This document shows, one piece after another, positions 63,350-64,000 of a stretch of 64,000 nucleotides of DNA. Source of the stretch: a virus; IMG/VR virus record IMGVR_UViG_3300046820_000297, positions 1 to 64,000 of that record; one strand, 5' to 3'. The position numbers were made by a program, and so were the translations under genes. Below the pieces are notes generated by a model. It was not told the origin of the DNA. It saw nothing but the letters and a program-made list of their open reading frames with translations, and ran no database searches. Numbering within the stretch: the stretch's first letter is position 1; each line of letters starts with the position of its first letter.

Positions 63350-63689
63350 ATATACAGGTTTCGATAGCTCGGGAGAGTTCTTCTTTGCTGCAATTAGCAA
63401 AAGACTTATGATCATCTCCCTCTATCAAACCACACTCTTCTTTTACATACATCTTCATTTCATCTAGAGTATTACCACTATACTCAGCTAGTTCTCTGAT
63501 ACATTTATGAAGCTTGCTCAACTGTGCATAACTTCCGTTATCATGAACTATCTCATAGGTAATTGTAACTTTAGATCCTTCAGGTACTTGTTGAAGAAAC
63601 AAGTCTAACTTAGTCTGTGATATTTTATCAAAACTAAGAGACTTATTCTCCTTTGTCGCTTTTACGCTTACGGGTAACAGGTTTGCCAT
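63315..63689 (-). CDS. Unknown small protein, possibly recombination-related
   Basis: 124 aa. NGSYAQLSKLHKCIRELAEY then YVKEECGLIEGDDHKSFANC, SKEELSRAIETCISIGEKIG resembles in layout the NinB-like recombination proteins of phages, with an N-terminal beta region and a C-terminal helical region; I would not rely on it. It overlaps the upstream gene by 47 bp and, tail to tail, the plus-strand gene by 35 bp. Confidence 0.45.
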   Translation of the reverse strand: MANLLPVSVKATKENKSLSFDKISQTKLDLFLQQVPEGSKVTITYEIVHDNGSYAQLSKLHKCIRELAEYSGNTLDEMKMYVKEECGLIEGDDHKSFANCSKEELSRAIETCISIGEKIGFPLY

Positions 63690-63921
63690 TGTACGATGTT
63701 CTAGGTTGACCTTTATCTTTTCTTGGTTTTCTCTTAAGTTTAGCTAACGCTTGTCTCAAATGATTTGCTTCAAGAAAAACATTAGTATACTTATGCATAA
63801 GTGCATCATAATCTTGTTCTAGTTCATCAAACTGATCTTGATAACGATTAGCTCTAATACCAAGAGTAATTGCTGCTGCAGCAGATACTACCACCATAGC
63901 TCCTAAAATAATCTCTGTCAT
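63643..63921 (-). CDS. Small membrane-anchored basic protein
   Basis: 92 aa. An N-terminal membrane segment (about 3-22, IILGAMVVVSAAAAITLGI) is followed by a helical segment (YQDQFDELEQDYDALMHKYT) and a very basic C-terminal tail. It overlaps the downstream gene by 47 bp and starts with a 4-bp ATGA overlap on the stop of the partial upstream gene. Function unknown. Confidence 0.45.
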   Translation of the reverse strand: MTEIILGAMVVVSAAAAITLGIRANRYQDQFDELEQDYDALMHKYTNVFLEANHLRQALAKLKRKPRKDKGQPRTSYNGKPVTRKRKSDKGE

Positions 63922-64000
63922 TTTTTACTGTATTTATTTTGTTTAAAATCTTTTATGATTGCTGTAATCTCAGGTAAGTCCATTAAAGGAAGTGTACTTA
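63918..64000 (-). CDS. Partial gene at window end
   Basis: Only the last codons of a minus-strand frame are visible (MDLPEITAIIKDFKQNKYSK then K and TGA). The frame is open to the window edge, and the visible Met need not be its start. Its TGA overlaps the ATG of the next gene (ATGA), supporting it as a real gene. Too short to identify. Confidence 0.4.
   Translation of the reverse strand, partial: STLPLMDLPEITAIIKDFKQNKYSKK

Noticed and set aside
1-64000. Stop-codon reassignment, tRNA genes, CRISPR arrays or a diversity-generating retroelement
   Set aside because: Genes run uninterrupted with TAA, TAG and TGA all used as stops. Gaps are too short for tRNAs, and no spaced repeats or reverse transcriptase motifs were seen.

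Overview
This window is best read as part of the genome of a crAss-like phage (order Crassvirales) infecting a Bacteroidota host. The main evidence is three adjacent giant proteins (2609, 3530 and 1850 aa), the second of which carries the DFDID catalytic motif of the crAss-like virion RNA polymerase. They sit beside a compact replication block on the opposite strand. A promoter inside a mobile intron matches the Bacteroidota consensus (TTTG / TAnnTTTG), start codons mostly lack Shine-Dalgarno sites, and the DNA is AT-rich. Ordinary stop codons are used throughout, so there is no sign of stop-codon recoding. I saw no tRNA, CRISPR array or integrase.

Plus-strand block, 1-42620 (late / virion / lysis). 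It opens inside a large tail protein (1-4139). Next come a three-domain virion-associated cell-wall hydrolase (4139-7237), three probable internal or cargo proteins (7275-15596), and the giant RNA polymerase/cargo cassette (15586-39575). After these are two tandem paralogues with a shared N-terminal virion module (39621-40488), a lysis cassette (40496-41975: probable endolysin, holin-like protein, two nested spanin-like genes), and four small mostly basic proteins (41975-42620). A hairpin at 42646-42671 separates this block from the convergent block.

Minus-strand block, 64000-42664 (early / replication). Read in its own direction it encodes two or three small proteins at the window edge, uracil-DNA glycosylase, a DnaA-domain-IV-like protein, a DnaB-type helicase, a Sak4-like ATPase, a probable SSB, a DnaG-like primase and a SegE-like protein. 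A LAGLIDADG homing endonuclease and two small conserved-domain proteins follow. Then comes a striking module: a VWA/metallopeptidase-like protein, a MoxR-type AAA+ ATPase and three related proteins, two of which have a possible BRCT-like fold. The block ends with a PD-(D/E)XK exonuclease, family B DNA polymerase, and two nucleotide-metabolism-like proteins. One small gene (62996-63349) runs the other way inside this block.

The most notable find is that the MoxR-type ATPase gene is split at its Walker B region by a group I intron of about 1047 nt (51605-52651). The intron holds a GIY-YIG homing endonuclease, apparently in the P1 loop and with its own host-type promoter. The exons rejoin in frame to a 395-aa ATPase. 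The MoxR/VWA/paralogue module itself is the best candidate for an undescribed system. A working model is that the virion RNA polymerase and cargo enter with the DNA and start early transcription, the minus-strand genes then replicate the genome, and the plus-strand genes build virions and lyse the host.
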